Origin: Pseudoips prasinana | Lineage: Eukaryota; Arthropoda; Insecta; Lepidoptera; Nolidae | Assembly (NCBI GenBank): GCA_951640165.1 | Contig: OX621234.1 | Span: 28,214,549-28,278,548 of the forward strand | DNA: 64,000 nt | Direction: 5' to 3' | In this document: positions 48,993 through 59,400 of the stretch, in pieces | Layout: each line of letters begins with the position of its first letter | Position numbering within the stretch: the first letter of the stretch is position 1 | Notes under the pieces: model-generated | Told to the model about the DNA's origin: nothing | Seen by the model: the letters and a program-made list of their open reading frames with translations, nothing else | Database searches by the model: none | Made by a program: the position numbers and the translations under genes

Positions 48993-49685
48993 GTGATACT
49001 TCAGATCCTTCGAAATTTTCGACCTGTTTCCGTGCTGCCTACTCTTAGTAAAATATTTGAAAAGCTTATGCTTAGCCAGCTGCTCAGACACTTTAATATA
49101 CATAATTTACTACACCGGAAACAGTTTAGATTCACAAAGGGTTGTTCAACCATAGATGCAGGGGTCAACTTATTAAAAAGTATATTCGCGGCGTGGGAAG
49201 ACTCGCAAGATGCATTAGGTATCTTTTGCGATTTGTCCAAAGCGTTCGATTGCGTTCATCATGATACTCTGGTCAGAAAATTACACCACTACGGTATTAG
49301 GAACAAGGCTCTCGAACTTCTGACTTCTTACTTGGGCAATAGAATTCAGAAGGTCGAAATAAACGGTAAAATATATCCGGGATCTCAAGTGGTAATGGGC
49401 GTCCCAAAGGGTTCAATGCTTAGCCCATTTTTGTTTTTAATTTATATAAATGACTTACCTTACTATGTAAGGGATAAGCATGAGATTGTGTTGTTTGCAG
49501 ATGATACTTGCTTGGCGTTAAAAATAAACCGACAATTAAGCAATTTCGACGATGTTAATGATGCAATCTCTAAAGTTGTTCATTGGTTTAATGCCAATAA
49601 TCTTGTGCTTAATGATAAGAAAACTAAAGTCATAAAATTTCACTACACCGAATGTGAAACAGGCGACAACCAATGTACAACTTAA
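48993..49685 (+). pseudogene. LINE reverse-transcriptase domain
   Basis: 230 residues spanning RT motifs 1-5: 'FRPVSVLPTLSKIFEK', 'FCDLSKAFDCV' (first Asp), 'GVPKGSMLSPFLF' (usually PQGS) and 'LFADDTC' (Asp pair). The first residues are off the natural frame, so the real start was upstream in the damaged linker. Confidence 0.83.
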
Positions 49686-50522
49686 TGGAGCTAGGTTGGA
49701 CCGTGTTGAATCAACTGTATTCTTGGGTATCACTATTGACTCAAAACTACAATGGAGCCCACTAATAGAAAAACTGTCCGGCAAATTAAGTTCTGCAGCA
49801 TATGCAGTGAAATCTATTAGACGGCTGACTGATGTTGACACAGCTAGAAAGGTTTATTTCAGTTATTTTCATAGTGTAATGTCCCATAGAATTCTTCTCT
49901 GGGGTAGCTCTGCTGACATTAACACCATATTTATATTGCAAAAAAGAGTGAGCCCGAGAGTGTCTCTAAGAGAAAAGTTCAAAGAGGTTAACATTCTAAC
50001 TGTACCATCTCAGTATATATATGAAAAATAATATATGTGCATAAAAATATCGATTCCTTCTGTAAAAGGAGCGATACACATAATGTAATTACTAGATATA
50101 AGAATAAGCTCATATTGCATACTACCCGTCTCCACAAAATAAGTAACTCTTTTATGGGGCAATGTATAAGATTCTATAACAAACTTCCCAATGATATTAG
50201 AGAAGTTTTAAAGAAATTAACGAATAAGTTTAAAAGAATTATTAAAGCCAAATTGTGTAGCAGGGCATATTACAAAATTTCTGATTATTTAAGTAATAAA
50301 AGTGCTTGGGATTGAGTTGTTCTGAGTCAACACACATGATTGTAATTAATCTTAAGAATATTTTATTTTGAAAAAGGATTCCCACTGAGTTTTCTGGCAG
50401 TGTTTCTCAGTAGCTGCCAGGTCATTCACTACACGGTAGGGTATAAAAAATATGACGATTCCACATAAATGTAAAATTTTTACGGAATAAATAATTTTTG
50501 ACTTTAACTTTGAATAATCTTA

Positions 50523-50641
50523 CGTACCCGTCTTCACAAAATAAGTAACTCTTATGGGGCAATGTAAAAGATTCTATAAAAAAACTTGCCAGTGATATTA
50601 AAGAATTGTCTACAAATAAGTTTACAACAATTATTAAACCC
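50523..50641 (+). repeat. Second, short copy of the LINE 3' end
   Basis: 'ACAAAATAAGTAACTCTTAT' followed by 'GGGGCAATGTAAAAGATTCT' repeats 50130-50180, with 'AATAAGTTTACAACAATTAT' near its end. It is a tail fragment directly after the main LINE copy. Confidence 0.8.
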
Positions 50642-50751
50642 AGCAATTTAATTATCCGAGAATCTTGCTAGCCATCTCTGTTATATCCATAAGGTTAATT
50701 TGTTTCAACAGAACGAGCACCGTGAGCCCGAGCATTACCTTCAGAAGAAAC

Positions 50752-50780
50752 CCGTTATTATTGTTATTATTATTATTATA
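50752..50780. repeat. (TTA/TTG)n microsatellite
   Basis: A short run of TTATTATTG-type triplets; the Asn-rich open frame on the other strand is its shadow. Confidence 0.8.
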
Positions 50781-50859
50781 GGCAGCAAATGGTCTTCTAA
50801 GATATGCCTGATATACTGAGTACCTATTCCCTGTATCTCCGAACGAGTTCCCAAGCATA

Positions 50860-51607
50860 TCTCACCCCAAACCATAACTGAATCGCCCTTTATGTCACAG
50901 TATTTTCAAAATTATATCGAATGTAACTTTCTTCTGCAGGTGTCCGTGTGTGCTGTCTTCTATCGATCTAGTTTAAAAGCACATTTTAGAGTATAGACTC
51001 AACAGTGAAGAGCTTCCATTGGTTCATGTCCCAAAGGTGAAGTTTACTGGCAAAGCTTAACCGAATGTAGGCATATGATGGCGATCCCCCATCAGGCGCC
51101 AGAAGAAGTCCACGGCAGATTAGGTTTAGTTGGTGCAAGTCCAAAATAACTACCCACCCGCAGACACTTTTTTAGGGTGGCATTCCCCCTGCCTTACAAA
51201 AAAAAGCCATACGATAGTGCCTTTCAAGTTTTGGGACTTTGGCAGGTAGGTATGAATATACGAATCAATAGTATGACCACTTTATTAAATCACTCCTCGC
51301 ATGACTTTAAGTTCATTGCGGGTTTGCGCAGCCGTTACCCGCATATGGAATTGTAGAAAACTCTCAAGCCGCTTAGAAGGTAAAACTTTTATGCCTTAGC
51401 CTCTTCTCTTTATAAATTAATGAGTCAGTGTTCTATTTATTGGATACTGTGATAAATCGTTGAAATTGATCTGGTGGCAGCAGATCTTTAGATGTGACTA
51501 CATATTTATTCGCTTTCATTTGCCCTAATAATCTCTGGTGGTGGGGAATTTTACGTGATTTCCACTGAGATGCTCTAAGATTAACACATCAATAAAGCAG
51601 AAGTAGG
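50860..51607. other. Intergenic stretch
   Basis: No gene recognised. The block at about 51060-51210 is GC-richer ('GGCGATCCCCCATCAGGCGC', 'TTAGGGTGGCATTCCCCCTG') and may be the 3' end of an unclassified retroelement. Confidence 0.3.
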
Positions 51608-51618
51608 AAAAATAACTG

Positions 51619-51866
51619 CTGTGTGGTGACGGCGACAAATATCAGAATCAGAATATCATCACCCCATCTCATCCCGTGGGGGGCGTAGAAGTCGACCCGA
51701 GGGAATATCTACCAGAGGACGGGAAGCAGCTTCCTTCTGAGTACTACGACCATCATACTGCGATCGCCAACCCGCTTGCCAAGCGTGGCGATTATGGCAT
51801 ATCCCCTCAAGATGATTCTTGAGGGAGGCTTGTCCAGCAGTGGACTTATTTAAGCTGTAATGATGA
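51619..51866 (+). mobile_element. SINE-like non-autonomous RTE derivative (248 bp)
   Basis: Its left two thirds match the 5' region of the RTE copy at 21035-21220 ('CATACTGCGATCGCCAACCC', 'TGGCGATTATGGCA'). Its last 60 bases match the RTE 3' end ('GTCCAGCAGTGGAC', GATGA tail). The ORFs are absent. An 11-bp perfect target duplication, GGAAAAATAAC, flanks it (51608-51618 and 51867-51877), proving it moved as this short unit, presumably using RTE machinery in trans. Confidence 0.88.
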
Positions 51867-51933
51867 GGAAAAATAACATTTTCTCATAGGAATAATATTT
51901 AACAAAAGTTTTTAATTTACATCAAACTTTTTT

Positions 51934-52155
51934 GAAGTTATACTTCTTTTAGCGCGATGGAGAAAAATGATGAGAGTGAATTTTTACGATGCGCGCGCAC
52001 ACCGACACAAAAAAATTTAACAGCATGAAGTTAGTTCTAGGTGGTATGGCAGTGAATTTTTACGATGCGCGCGCATCATAACAGCATGAAGTTAGTTCTA
52101 GGTGGTATGAAAATTGATAACTATGTTCAAGTTGTATATTAAGAAGTATAACTTC
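51934..52155. mobile_element. MITE with 15-bp perfect inverted ends
   Basis: GAAGTTATACTTCTT (51934-51948) and its exact inverse (52141-52155) bound a 222-bp segment containing 'GATGCGCGCGCA' twice. Its interior ('AGCGCGATGGAGAAAAATGA') is familiar from moth repeats. It has no coding capacity. Confidence 0.72.
51975..52110 (+). repeat. Internal direct duplication within the MITE
   Basis: 'AGTGAATTTTTACGATGCGC' at 51975 recurs at 52051, and 'AACAGCATGAAGTTAGTTCT' at 52019 recurs at 52080. The second unit is 15 bases shorter. Confidence 0.88.
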
Positions 52156-52871
52156 TAACGCGTGTACATAAGTACACACAAGTTTTTTTAATGGTATCAC
52201 TCTTTTACAATGGATCCAGTGTCAATTAATTCGATAAATCTGTTATTTGTACATTTGAGTTCAACAACATTACTTATGTAGCGTCAAGTGAAGTATCTTA
52301 CATCCAACTTTCCTATACTCGTGTAGGAACTCTATCGAAGACGTCATGTTTAAGAATCCACTATATTTACACAAAAATTTCGAATTTACACCGATTTTAG
52401 AAAATGAAACAATGCCTCGATATGTCTTTTTCCTCGGTTCGGGTCACTACCTCAGAGTCACTACATAAACACTAATAGACAGTACCTACCTATCAAAGAG
52501 AGTATAAAAAAAACTACATCAACTTTATTAGCGGTATACAAAAAGAAAAAGGGACTAGTGTGAACGTTCCATTTTTTTAATGAACACAATTTAAGCTATC
52601 ACAACTGGCCAGTTCTATATGATATAGATATTACTATATTAAATATTTATTTTTATTCCGCTAATTGTTATGAGGCGTACCTATATCAAATCACAATAAA
52701 ATAATAGTATATTTACTTACATTTTGCTGATAGCGCGTATTAGGTATAATTTTACTTTCGGTGACAATATAATAGCGCCATGAGCAGTTCGCCGCACCGT
52801 CTATATCCCAGAGTGATCGATATGGTCATCGCATGGTAATAACTACGACTTCTTAATGTGCGTGTCCCCAG
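52156..52871. other. Intergenic stretch
   Basis: AT-rich; no supported feature. Confidence 0.3.
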
Positions 52872-52920
52872 CTTCCTCATTGTTATAATCGAAATTCTAA
52901 GTATGCCATATTTTAAAGCA

Positions 52921-53449
52921 AGTATCAAAGAAGGCTCGACTAGCCGTGCACGATGGAGCGTTAGTGCCAACTTTAATGTATGGAAGTGAAAGTTGGGTAT
53001 GGCAGAAAAAGAATGAAAGTAAAATAAATGCAGTGGAAATGAGAGCTCTGAGAAGTATGTGTGGTGTGACTTTGAGAGACAGAATTCGAAATACTGATGT
53101 AAGAGAGCGTTGTGGAGTGAAAGAGGACGTAGTCACAAAGATTGAAAAAGGGATGCTGAGATGGTTTGGCCATTTAGAAAGGATGAATGAAAGAAGATTG
53201 ACAAAAGAAGTATACCTGGCCTGTGTGAATGGGACAACCGGAAGGGGAAGACCACGTCGAACATTCTCTGACCAAATTGGAGATGTTCTCAAGAAAGGGC
53301 AGGTCAGAAGTACCCTAAACCGGCGAGCATGTATGAAGAATATAATGACAGTAATCGAGGCAAAAGAAGTATGCAAAGATCGTGACAAATGGAAATCCGT
53401 TGTCTCTGCCTACCCCTCTGGGAAACAGGCGTGAGTCTATGTATGTATG
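52921..53449 (+). pseudogene. 5'-truncated LINE, C-terminal RT region
   Basis: The open frame 52946-53434 reads '[20 protein letters not shown]', '[20 protein letters not shown]', '[20 protein letters not shown]' and '[20 protein letters not shown]', ending 'SAYPSGKQA'. This is the thumb and C-terminal region of a non-LTR RT abundant in moths. A (TATG)n tail ends the copy. A 7-bp duplication, TAAAGCA, flanks it (52914-52920, 53450-53456). The 163-codon frame is unbroken, so insertion is recent. Confidence 0.87.
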
Positions 53450-53528
53450 TAAAGCATAAGTTGAGCAATTTAAAGTTTCAGTCATAGAATTAGAGCAATC
53501 ACAACTTCGTTTCTATGATTTGTTAAAT

Positions 53529-53567
53529 GTGTGTAAGCTGGACAAACGTGTCTCCAGCTGACACATG
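53529..53567. repeat. Hairpin module 1 in the foldback element
   Basis: 'TGTGTAAGCTGGACAAACGT' followed by a partly inverse 'CAGCTGACACATG'. The centre carries ACGTGTC. Confidence 0.7.
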
Positions 53568-53881
53568 CCGTTGGGGCAAAACCTGTGATGTTAGGGTTTT
53601 AAAATATAGTCAAAAATTTTGCTCATAATTGGAGCAATGAGAGCCAAAAAAAATGTGAGCCGTCACGGGACGCCTGGCAGATGTGAAACATCGACATTAT
53701 TTTGTAAAAGTAATATGCAGAAAAGAACATATTGTGATAGGAACTAAATCTGTCATAATGATAAAATGAAAAGTCGATTGCGCATGCGTCGCCACGTCAG
53801 AAATCAGTTTTACTTGCGGCTATAGATGTTTCACATCAAAATCTAGCCTCTCAAATATTATTTAAACTACGTTCATAAAAC

Positions 53882-53921
53882 CATGTGCGAGCTGGAGAAA
53901 CGTGTCCCTGGCTTACACATG
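53882..53921. repeat. Hairpin module 2 in the foldback element
   Basis: 'CATGTGCGAGCTGGAGAAAC', then GTGTCCCTG, then 'GCTTACACATG'. The outer arms pair (CATGTG/CACATG), with a central ACGTGTC as in module 1. Confidence 0.75.
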
Positions 53922-54052
53922 TGTATCTTCGTAATTATTTAAGCTACGATTATGTATTATACCTACCTCAAAATTCTGATCAAAATTGCAGTATTAGGCT
54001 CCAAATTTTTCAAAACCGTAGCTTGAATAGTTTTTGAGCTACGAAGCAAAAG

Positions 54053-54092
54053 TATGTGTAAGCTGGGAACACGTCACACGGGCTTACACATG
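54053..54092. repeat. Hairpin module 3 in the foldback element
   Basis: 'TATGTGTAAGCTGGGAACAC', then GTCACACG, then 'GGCTTACACATGG'. The GTGTAAGC/GCTTACAC arms pair perfectly. Confidence 0.78.
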
Positions 54093-54864
54093 GTGAATTA
54101 CGATAACTATATAAGTTGCAGTTTTCTTTTAAAAATCAAATAACATGTTATAATTGGAGCACACACGAGACATAATTTCAAATCTCTAGGCCTTTTACTT
54201 TCAAAATTATAAGCCAAATACGCTTTTCCCGCCAAAATTTTTTAAATATTCGGTCGGGAGCGGTCAACCGCGACGTTGCCGTTCCGTGCATTATACAATT
54301 GCTATCGAGTCTGAACTTTAGCTCTAACATTAAGAGTTCTAAGAGTTATTTTAATTCGGTCTCGGTCATTTAAGCTTTTGTACTGACGTAAGGAAAATAT
54401 TCTTAGACTAGGAGGTGCTGTCTCTTAACATATACATGTATGAGAAACATTTTGATTTTGACTTGTATGTTCATTATTGTAAGTATGTGTACCTATACAA
54501 AGTATAGTTCCACCATAAATTAACAACTCAAAAATAAATTATCTACCCTAAAATTTTGTTATAGCGTGCCGAAGTAAATAAAATACTTGTTGGGTTGAAC
54601 TTCTTACAGAGCGCGCGTGCACGGCTATAACAGTAATTTCTTAGTGCGCTAACAAAATGTTTGATTTTTGTTCGAGTACTATCTGTAGCAGGTTAGCAGG
54701 TAGCAGTAACATTTAACAAATCATAGAAACGAAGTTGTGATTGCTCTAATTCTATGACTGAAACTTTAAATTGCTCAAATTATGCTTTAAAATATGGCAT
54801 ACTTAGAATTTCGATTATAATAATGAGGAAGGATAATGAGAAGATGACTTTTTAATCATTAGTC

Positions 54865-54915
54865 TTACAAATTTGCCGTCCATGGTCGGGTGGACCATGG
54901 ACGGCAAATTTGTAA
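54865..54915. repeat. Perfect snap-back palindrome, 23-bp arms, 5-base loop
   Basis: 54865-54887 (TTACAAATTTGCCGTCCATG...) and 54893-54915 are exact inverses around GGGTG, just outside the foldback element. Confidence 0.95.
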
Positions 54916-55900
54916 CCTTAATTATGTAACAGGCAAACAGGCTCACAATTCATATAATTATAGATGCAAAAGGAACCTTCCCATAACTTCACGAGTTGTT
55001 TTATATAATAATGGGTGACAAGCAAAAAATAAATTTGTACGCCAACAACGTCACAAATTTCACTGAATTTGTGGGTTGGGGCTGAGGCTGGGGGTATGGC
55101 GATGTGCTATTCCTCTGGCGGCCCAAAGTAAAACAGATTGGCCTGGGGTAACGCTTCATAACGATACCCGATTTTGTAAGTCTTGGCAGATTTAAAGTAA
55201 GTATACAAAAGATATCTCTTCATTACACATATTCAATTGTCGATTGTGTCTTTCGAATGTGTCTCTCTAAGTTTTTGATTGTGCTGGGGCGATGATTACA
55301 CAGATTTCTTTAAAACGTATTGATATGTGCCAATTTGGGCTAGTATTAATTTTTTGATCATTTCTTTAGGAACTTATTCCATTCAGCTTGAGAATATAAT
55401 CTAATTCTGAATATAATCACTCTACCCAGTGATTATATTAAGAATGATTATTTTAGGTACATACTGTTACATACCTACATATAGAATACTCTAGAAAAAC
55501 CCAAAAAAGTGGGTACCTACTATTGCCTAAGTTCGTTGTTTAAATGTTAAAACATTTACTACGAATAGGAGACTTTGTAACTTTGAGGATTGGAATACAT
55601 AAAGATACAAGCTATGCTTTTCTTTCATTTTCAGTGCTCTCCCACATTTAGGAGCAAGGAGAAATTTCAGTTTAAAGATAATTTGGTAACACATATAGAA
55701 GCTCAGAAACTCAAGCTCAGATAGACGCAAAGACTGTCATGATACCACTATGTGATTTTAATGTAACACTTTCAAACTGCAGTTTCAACTGCGAGTTGAA
55801 GCTTATTGCAGTACTAAAATCGCTATTTAAAAATGAAGGTTGGTGACAGAAGGGTGAAAATTAAGGGTTATATTATATATTTTATTTAAGTTAAATCTAA
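54916..55900. other. Intergenic or intronic stretch
   Basis: No exon supported. A small palindrome lies at about 55407-55440 ('AATATAATCACT' and its inverse, 6-base loop). A GC-richer patch at about 55070-55160 is unexplained. Confidence 0.3.
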
Positions 55901-56075
55901 TCTAAACCAAATAAAAGAAAATAGAAAACTAACAAAACAATTTGGGTGGGGCACCCTTCGCAATTAGGGGATTAAGATCTGTTCCCACCTACTATAAAAT
56001 AAAATCATAAAAATCGGTAAAGCCGTTTAACAGTTTGGTCACAAACACCGACACGAAAATTTTATATATATAAAT
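55901..56075 (+). repeat. Degraded LINE 3'-type repeat
   Basis: 'GGGTGGGGCACCCTTCGCAA', 'AAAAATCGGTAAAGCCGTTT' and 'ACAAACACCGACACGAAAAT' followed by TTTTATATATA. The sequence 'ATCGGTnnAGCCGTTT...ACAnACnnACA...TTTATATA' is a common tail theme of insect non-LTR elements. Confidence 0.45.
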
Positions 56076-56384
56076 ATTCAATTTTACTTCTTAAAGGAAA
56101 ACGGGCTATTAGCAGACAGCTATTTAAATTAAAAGCTACCCTAAATACAGCTAGACCCAATAAATCATTTCTATTTTGTTGAGGGTAACATTTAAACAAC
56201 AAAAAATATTTAACGTTTTGCACCTCCTGAGCACAAATTAATAGATTTTGGCATATTTACACGAGATAAGAACAGATAAGGATTAAAACATAAAGGCCGA
56301 TAGAGGATCCAAAGTTAGAGACCCTTTTCTTTTAGATAAGTTTGTTTCAAACCATTACTTGATCTCTCTGCATTGAGTCTCCAG

Positions 56385-56492
56385 GTGTGGTTCCTCGATC
56401 CGCATACAGACGATGACGCAGCCGTGATGACGATAATGATGCAAAACAACCAGCAGTATTTGCATCATTCTAATAAAACAAAATATCAATGA
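56385..56492 (+). CDS. Candidate terminal coding exon of an unrecognised gene
   Basis: The acceptor 'GATCTCTCTGCATTGAGTCT' then CCAG ends at 56384. In phase 0 the exon encodes 35 residues, 'VWFLDPHTDDDAAVMTIMMQ', 'NNQQYLHHSNKTKYQ', and ends TGA (56490-56492). Codon choice (CTC, GAC, GCC, GTG, CAG) is richer in GC than the flanks. It may be the C-terminus of a gene whose other exons lie upstream, outside or within the TE-filled region. In phase 1 it would end sooner ('VVPRSAYRR'-type). I do not recognise the protein. Confidence 0.45.
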   Translation: MWFLDPHTDDDAAVMTIMMQNNQQYLHHSNKTKYQ

Positions 56493-59400
56493 TCATTATT
56501 TTATTTTAACTCTATTTTTATATTTACAAATTATTCATTTATTAAATCATTCTCTTCCATATAATAAATTGAAACATTTAACATTTAAGATTACATTCAT
56601 CAGTACACTTATTGCTTCATTTACCATCCCTACATACAATAGATGCTAGGCAAAGATTGTAAGGGACAATGTGACTATATGCAGGCGGCCTCTGCTCAGC
56701 CTAAGAGCAACAGTCGGTAACGATACGAGTCAAGGACAGCATTCAATTTCATTTCTAAGAAATAAATATCATTTTCACCAGAATAGCTATTAATGCTTTA
56801 CGTACCAACCATTATGTTATTATAATATAAGGAATTTAATAACGAGCTGGATGTAAATTAACCACAAGTCTCAACATCTTGAAAGAAAACTGGTTACCAT
56901 CTGACGAACTTCACCTGGTTATCTGTCAGTCGCCTCTTTCTTGCATGAAAGCCTATTGGTCGCTTTACTACAGAAATGTGTACAGCCTACAAATCTTAAG
57001 GTACCTACATCCTTGACGGGTAATCAGACAACACCAATACGCACGCCTCAATGTGAGTACGATTACAAAATCCACGTTCACGGTCAATGTCCGTAGAAAC
57101 TTCGACACTAACAATTCGTGAATTTAATTCAATTTCAAGTGTCATCGAATTATAGGAGTATCCTTTTATACTATCAACGATTCTAAAACAAATCATTTCA
57201 TTAGCATTATTCGTTTCGTTTTTTTTGTAGAGTTCGGTCGTATGAGTAAGCGTCTTGGCGGGTCTCGAAATCAGTCAGTCAAATTGATGCGACCGTAGCG
57301 AGGGATTTGTGGCGGATAGCGTTCAGGAGAGCAACTCACTTTCGTACCATTTTGGAGGCAATCATTGCTTTGTCTTTGACGTGCCTTGTTTCATGGCGCC
57401 GCTTAGTGGCATGACAAAAGTTGAAAACGCTCCAGAGACGAACTGAAATATGTATGTGTATGTGGGTGACGTGTCGCGTAGAATTTTATCAAACTGTCTC
57501 ATACAATATAAGTGTAACTATCAGATATATATCCCAGACGGACATTGAACTCTGCTTGTCACTATCATTGGTAATTATAGCGTGACCTTTGTAACTTGTA
57601 AACATTCTTAATGTCAATAAGAACAAATAGGTACTTAGATAAAATTATGCTCAATTATAATGATACACAATACAATGTATTCACTAGAAGATTTATATAA
57701 AAAGTAATAGTAGTAGCCAGATAATACTAATTGACTTTCAGATATGGCCAGGAAAAAAAGTTTAGTAAATATCGGCGAATCGTTGACCCTGTTCGGTTAG
57801 GGTGTGTGCTAACTATGTAGTATTGTTGCAGAGGCCACGCTATGGCGCAAATACTGTGTATACAAATAAATAAATATATATTGTGAGATTAAATAAATAT
57901 ATATATATAACGCGGTAAGGCATGTAAAATATATATAACTACTCGTGATTCAGAACTGGCTACAACCAGATGCATTTAATGCTGATATTTTTAGTAGTTT
58001 ATTACTATTAATGTATTTAAGGTTATCTCCATGTAGGTCATTCAGTGTTATTTACAAATATTTTGCTACTACTGACATGTAAATTGAACAATCTATTACA
58101 TCAAAAATTAATGTATGTACGCTCGATTTATATGCTTCTGCGAATAGTTAATCCGATTGTGTTGAGACATTGTACAGCTGTTATTGAACATTGCGGGAAT
58201 GTTTCTGGCTATGTCTTTAACGTATAACAGTGGCACGTAAGTCGCATCATATAATGAACGATCAGTAAAAAATTATAATTTATATCAATAGTTTAGAATC
58301 GAAACATGTCTGTGGTCATTTTTCCAAGATACTGTATATCAAAATATGGTAACATTGGACCAAAAACTACGTCGCAGCCAAAGCTAGTTGTTCTGTAAAT
58401 CTGTTTTAGTGTGCGTTACAACAAATTACTTTTGCATAACCATTCATCTATCCAAGTGAGTCAAATAATACCAAGTGGAAATCAATAGGGCAATGACTTT
58501 CAACTAAAATAATGACCAAACTATATATTTTTAATTATAAGCTCTTCTTTACCTTTAATAAGGTTTACAAAAACGAAATAACAATTTTGTCCACACAAAC
58601 ACATATTATTTTCACCCATGCAGATTTTTATTGCTTTTACACATATATCAGGTGTAGTTTTGTACTTTAACATTGTTTAATGGTTGATTACGTAGATTAA
58701 CCAAATATTGTTAGAGTATCACTATCTTCCGAAATCATAAATTTGCCACGTTTTAGTACATACAACATATTAAAAAGATAAAATTCCATGCTGCAAAGAC
58801 ATAACATACTTGATAAGAAACAAAGTAGCTATATACAAATCATTTATATAATATTTTCAAATATATATGGTTTTCTATTTGTATATATATATTTACATAT
58901 ATGTACACATAGAAAACGATTAAAACCCTTATCATTAAACTAAATAAAAATCAGCAGAACAATCTGCCAAACAAATCATAGACATGCAGATATTTTTATT
59001 ACTAAGACATAGTTTGTTAATATTTACTATTAGTAGGTTCTTTACACAACATTATACTATCCCATCGGCTTAGTCATCCTATGTACAGTATAACGACAGA
59101 ATTACATCAATAAATAAAAGGTTTATAAAACTTAACGTTATTTAAAAAATATCTTCGTCAATACAGCGGTTTAAAGAAATGGCAATTTAATTGGTTTATG
59201 CTCAGTTGCGATCTATTCCAAATACAAAGCCCAAAGTTTACCATTTTTTTATGAAAACCACTTAACCAAAATAGGATGAAAATAAAAATAAAATTACTTT
59301 ACGCATTCTATATTATGTTTTTTATAGCTTTTGGTCAAATGATCATTATAAAATAGAAACAGTATGCTAAACACTTGTATTTAGAACCAGAATAGTCATT

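Larger units (their letters stand above)
47631..50337 (+). pseudogene. Jockey/CR1-type LINE, decayed
   Basis: Endonuclease part 47631-48167 ('VVEISCVELEQFIVLSLYKP', 'KTVIICGDFNINILEKSA', 'SDHSGQLVTY'). The linker is scrambled (48170-48990). RT part 48993-49685 ('NFRPVSVLPTLSKIFEKLML', 'GIFCDLSKAFDCVHHDTLVR', 'GVPKGSMLSPFLFLIYINDL', 'VLFADDTCLA', with FADD intact). A frameshift at about 49680 leads to 'STVFLGITIDSKLQWSP' (49654-50031), then 50037-50315 ('NSFMGQCIRFYNKLPNDIRE'). The RT domain is open for 230 residues, so decay is modest. Confidence 0.87.
52872..54831. mobile_element. Foldback element with 123-bp arms, left arm split by a LINE
   Basis: The right arm 54709-54831 is the inverse of the left arm, which is read as 52872-52920 plus 53457-53530 once the LINE (52921-53449) and one copy of its target duplication are removed. 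Both arms are exactly 123 bases with about two mismatches. Arm landmarks are 'CGAAATTCTAAGTATGCCAT' and 'GAATTAGAGCAATCACAACT'. The 1.2-kb interior has no ORF but holds three related hairpin modules. The transposase source is unknown. Confidence 0.86.

Noticed and set aside
57005..57196. 63-codon minus-strand ORF in the repeat-poor tract
   Set aside because: No recognisable domain, no start context and no splice sites; treated as chance.
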